The position numbers and the translations under genes are program-made. A DNA stretch of 23,155 nucleotides from an uncultured Parvibacter sp. (GTDB lineage: Bacteria > Actinomycetota > Coriobacteriia > Coriobacteriales > Eggerthellaceae), in contig CAJUNI010000014.1 in assembly GCA_910587945.1 (NCBI GenBank), positions 1 to 23,155 on the forward strand, in the 5' to 3' direction. Below, piece after piece: positions 21,558 to 23,155 of this stretch; position 1 is the first letter of the stretch; each line of letters begins with the position of its first letter. The notes under the pieces were generated by a model that ran no database searches, had not been told where the DNA came from, and worked only from the letters and a program-made list of their open reading frames with translations.

Positions 21558-23155
21558 ATGAAGCCCTACAATCCCCACGAGATTGAGCCCCGCCTCCAAC
21601 GGGAATGGGAAGAGGCCGGTCTGTTTGCGGTTCCCGAGCGCTCAGATGCTCCGAAGAAATACGTATTGGAAATGTTCCCCTATCCCTCCGGGGATATTCA
21701 CATGGGTCATGTGAGTAACTACACCTATGGTGATGTGGTGGCCCGCTATTCTAAGATGCAGGGCTTTGACGTGCTGCATCCTATGGGTTGGGATGCCTTT
21801 GGCCTGCCCGCCGAAAATGCGGCCATCAAGCATCATAGCCACCCGGCCCTTTGGACCTACGAAAACATTGATACCCAGCGCGCTTCCTTTAAGCGCATGG
21901 GATTCTCCTACGACTGGGATCGTTCAGTGGTAGCCTGCGATCCGGAGTACTATCGCTGGGGTCAGTGGATTTTCCTGGAGTTCTGGAAGCGCGGCTTGGT
22001 TGAGCGCCGCAATAGTCCGGTGAATTGGTGCCCTAGCTGCGCGACGGTACTGGCCAACGAGCAGGTGACCGAAGGCCGCTGCTGGCGCTGCGATTCCGAA
22101 GTGGAGAAGCGGGACCTGACCCAGTGGTATTACAAGATCACGGATTACGCTCAAGAGCTTCTGGATGACTTGGATAAGTTGCCGGGTTGGCCCGAGCGCG
22201 TAAAGCAGCAGCAGGCCAACTGGATTGGTCGCTCGGAAGGCGCCAACGTAGACTTCATTCTCTGCGACAAAGAGGGTAATGCTCCCGAACAGCCCAGCGA
22301 TGAAGACATCATCACTGTTTTTACCACCCGTGCCGATACCTTGTTTGGCTGCAGCTTCTTCGTGGTGGCTCCTGAGTATGCGGGGGTTGCCGATCTGGTA
22401 GCTGGCACCGACTACGAGGCTCCGGTCATGGAGCTCGTTGAGGCCGCCAAGAAGGTCTCTGCGGTGGAGCGCGCCCAGGGCGATTATGAAAAGCATGGTG
22501 CTTTTACAGGTCGCTATGTTATCAATCCCATTAATGGCGAAAAGGTGCCTATCTGGGTGGCTGACTATGTGGTGGCTGACTATGGCACTGGCGCGGTGAT
22601 GGCGGTACCTTGCGGCGACCAGCGTGACTTCGAGTTTGCTCGCAAATATAACCTTCCCATCATCCCCATCATTTTGGGCAAAGATGATCCGCTCTATGAG
22701 GAGCTGAAGGATCAGCAGGGGCGCGTGGTTACGGAAGTTCCCTGGTCAGAAGCCTACAATGCTGAAGGAATTTTGGTGCAATCTGGCCCTTATACGGGTC
22801 TTGTTGGTGGCAAGCATTCTGAGGGTGAAGAAGCGGTAGTGGCTGCCCTTGAGGCCATGGGTCGTGGCAAGCGGACCGTCGAGTATCGTCTGCGCGATTG
22901 GCTTATCAGCCGCCAGCGTTACTGGGGCAATCCGATTCCTGCTATCCACTGTCCGGAATGCGGCGTGGTGCCCGTGCCTGAGGAAGACTTGCCGGTACGG
23001 CTTCCTGAGGATATTGATTTGGCGGCGGGCGAAACCTTGGCCACCCATGCGGGCTTTGTGGAGTGCACCTGCCCGGTTTGCGGGGGAGCGGCCAAGCGTG
23101 AAACTGACACCATGGATACCTTCACGTGCTCCAGCTGGTATTACATGCGCTATAC
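21558..23155 (+). CDS. leuS: leucyl-tRNA synthetase (5' part)
   Basis: The N-terminal 532 residues of class I leucyl-tRNA synthetase, which charges tRNA-Leu; the gene continues past the window. PYPSGDIHMGHVSNY carries the HIGH signature as HMGH (48-51). WDAFGLPAENAA (79-90) is the leucine-site signature. A zinc module has CPSC (C158, C161) and CWRC (C175, C178). The editing domain includes TTRADTLFG and the Gly-Thr-Gly-Ala segment TGAVMAVP. RDWLISRQRYWGNPIP marks the return to the catalytic core, followed by CPECG and CPVCGG zinc ligands. The KMSKS loop lies beyond the edge. ATG 21558 follows AGAGGAAG, and a long structured leader precedes it. Confidence 0.96.
   Translation, partial: MKPYNPHEIEPRLQREWEEAGLFAVPERSDAPKKYVLEMFPYPSGDIHMGHVSNYTYGDVVARYSKMQGFDVLHPMGWDAFGLPAENAAIKHHSHPALWTYENIDTQRASFKRMGFSYDWDRSVVACDPEYYRWGQWIFLEFWKRGLVERRNSPVNWCPSCATVLANEQVTEGRCWRCDSEVEKRDLTQWYYKITDYAQELLDDLDKLPGWPERVKQQQANWIGRSEGANVDFILCDKEGNAPEQPSDEDIITVFTTRADTLFGCSFFVVAPEYAGVADLVAGTDYEAPVMELVEAAKKVSAVERAQGDYEKHGAFTGRYVINPINGEKVPIWVADYVVADYGTGAVMAVPCGDQRDFEFARKYNLPIIPIILGKDDPLYEELKDQQGRVVTEVPWSEAYNAEGILVQSGPYTGLVGGKHSEGEEAVVAALEAMGRGKRTVEYRLRDWLISRQRYWGNPIPAIHCPECGVVPVPEEDLPVRLPEDIDLAAGETLATHAGFVECTCPVCGGAAKRETDTMDTFTCSSWYYMRY

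Overview
The window looks like a chromosomal segment of an actinobacterium, most likely class Coriobacteriia (Eggerthellaceae-like). This rests on moderately high G+C judged by eye, NTG starts with AGGAG-type ribosome sites, and protein style: a multi-cluster ferredoxin, rubrerythrin, a citramalate-route isoleucine enzyme, and a polyphosphate-polymerase-like surface cluster. No database search was possible, so the taxonomic call is inference. There is no rRNA, tRNA, CRISPR array, transposase or prophage.

Region 1 (1-1864): a ferredoxin-like protein with four predicted [4Fe-4S] clusters, a strong terminator, and about 430 bp of non-coding DNA holding a partial copy of that terminator's right arm. 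Region 2 (1865-8668) is the most distinctive part. A sensor kinase/response regulator pair on the minus strand diverges from a plus-strand operon encoding a VTC-type polyphosphate polymerase-domain protein, a DUF4956 membrane protein and a large carbohydrate-binding-domain lipoprotein. The shared intergenic region carries tandem 11-bp boxes facing both ways and a leader with an intrinsic terminator in front of the operon. The VTC gene has an apparent one-base frameshift at an A6 run near its start.

Region 3 (8669-10880): a secreted two-domain cell-wall hydrolase (glucosaminidase plus NlpC/P60) with a Val-Asp-Pro repeat linker, a structured 5' leader and a UUCG-loop terminator. Region 4 (11070-14441): a tightly packed four-gene operon of branched-chain aminotransferase, citramalate synthase, a TrpR/YerC-like regulator and a flavodoxin-fold reductase, consistent with isoleucine synthesis from pyruvate. 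A convergent Nudix hydrolase follows.

Region 5 (15130-23155) is mainly housekeeping: a YfcE-like phosphoesterase, rubrerythrin with a well-defined promoter and palindromic operator, an M18 aminopeptidase, IMP dehydrogenase, the ribosome-assembly GTPase EngB, and the 5' part of leucyl-tRNA synthetase, which runs off the window. Several of these have hairpin-rich leaders that match no riboswitch or T-box I can recognise.
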